14,800 bases of DNA from Actinomycetes bacterium. Its GTDB lineage: Bacteria; Bacillota_I; Bacilli_A; RF39; UBA660. The notes under the pieces were generated by a model. That model saw only the letters and a program-made list of their open reading frames with translations, was not told the DNA's origin and did no database searches. Shown here piece after piece: positions 14,777 to 14,800 of this stretch (its first letter is position 1; every line of letters starts with the position of its first letter). The position numbers and the translations under genes were made by a program. Location: positions 1 to 14,800 of the forward strand of contig JAGKUT010000004.1 in NCBI GenBank assembly GCA_021152765.1, read 5' to 3'.

Positions 14777-14800
14777 TATATGGTTATTAAATATTATTAG

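Noticed and set aside
1..14800. CRISPR array, tRNA or rRNA gene, insertion sequence or transposase
   Set aside because: No regularly spaced direct repeats, cloverleaf, rRNA-like sequence or transposase was seen. The Bro-N gene alone does not show a prophage.

Overview
The window comes from a very AT-rich, low-GC Gram-positive bacterium (Bacillota). The surface proteins are Gram-positive in type (signal peptide, Cna-B/SpaA domains, sorting signal, positive tail). Ribosome-binding sites are strong GGAGG types, and stop codons are mostly TAA/TAG. Every tryptophan codon I checked is TGG, and the one TGA stop (sortase gene) is in an ATGA overlap, so the standard bacterial code fits. A gut Bacilli lineage near the wall-containing relatives of Mollicutes is my guess; the sequence alone does not prove it.

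Layout, all on the + strand: (1) the C-terminal part of pyruvate kinase, closed by a terminator built into its last codons; (2) a 196-base spacer with a long imperfect palindrome; (3) a tightly coupled cassette of a thioester-domain adhesin, a small sortase overlapping it by 23 bases, and an unknown 116-residue protein overlapping the sortase by 4 bases; (4) a dinD-family gene broken by an in-frame TAA near its 5' end, then a terminator; (5) parE-parC, the two subunits of topoisomerase IV, 2 bases apart, then a terminator; (6) two large paralogous thioester/Cna-B adhesins (881 and 933 residues), each with its own promoter and terminator; (7) a consensus promoter firing out of the right edge into an unseen gene.

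The biological theme is covalent surface chemistry placed around housekeeping genes. All three surface proteins carry a Cys-Gln pair expected to form an internal thioester that can react with host targets. All carry tandem Cna-B domains expected to form internal isopeptide bonds. Two also carry three pairs of cysteines, four of these six pairs sitting in the same early loop of Cna-B domains, which could be disulfides. The sorting signals are not LPXTG: they read VPVTG and APNTG in the two large proteins and MPVTS in the one next to the sortase, suggesting two anchoring routes. The most novel unit is the adhesin-sortase-unknown cassette (1030-3711); the best-supported oddity is the dinD nonsense mutation.
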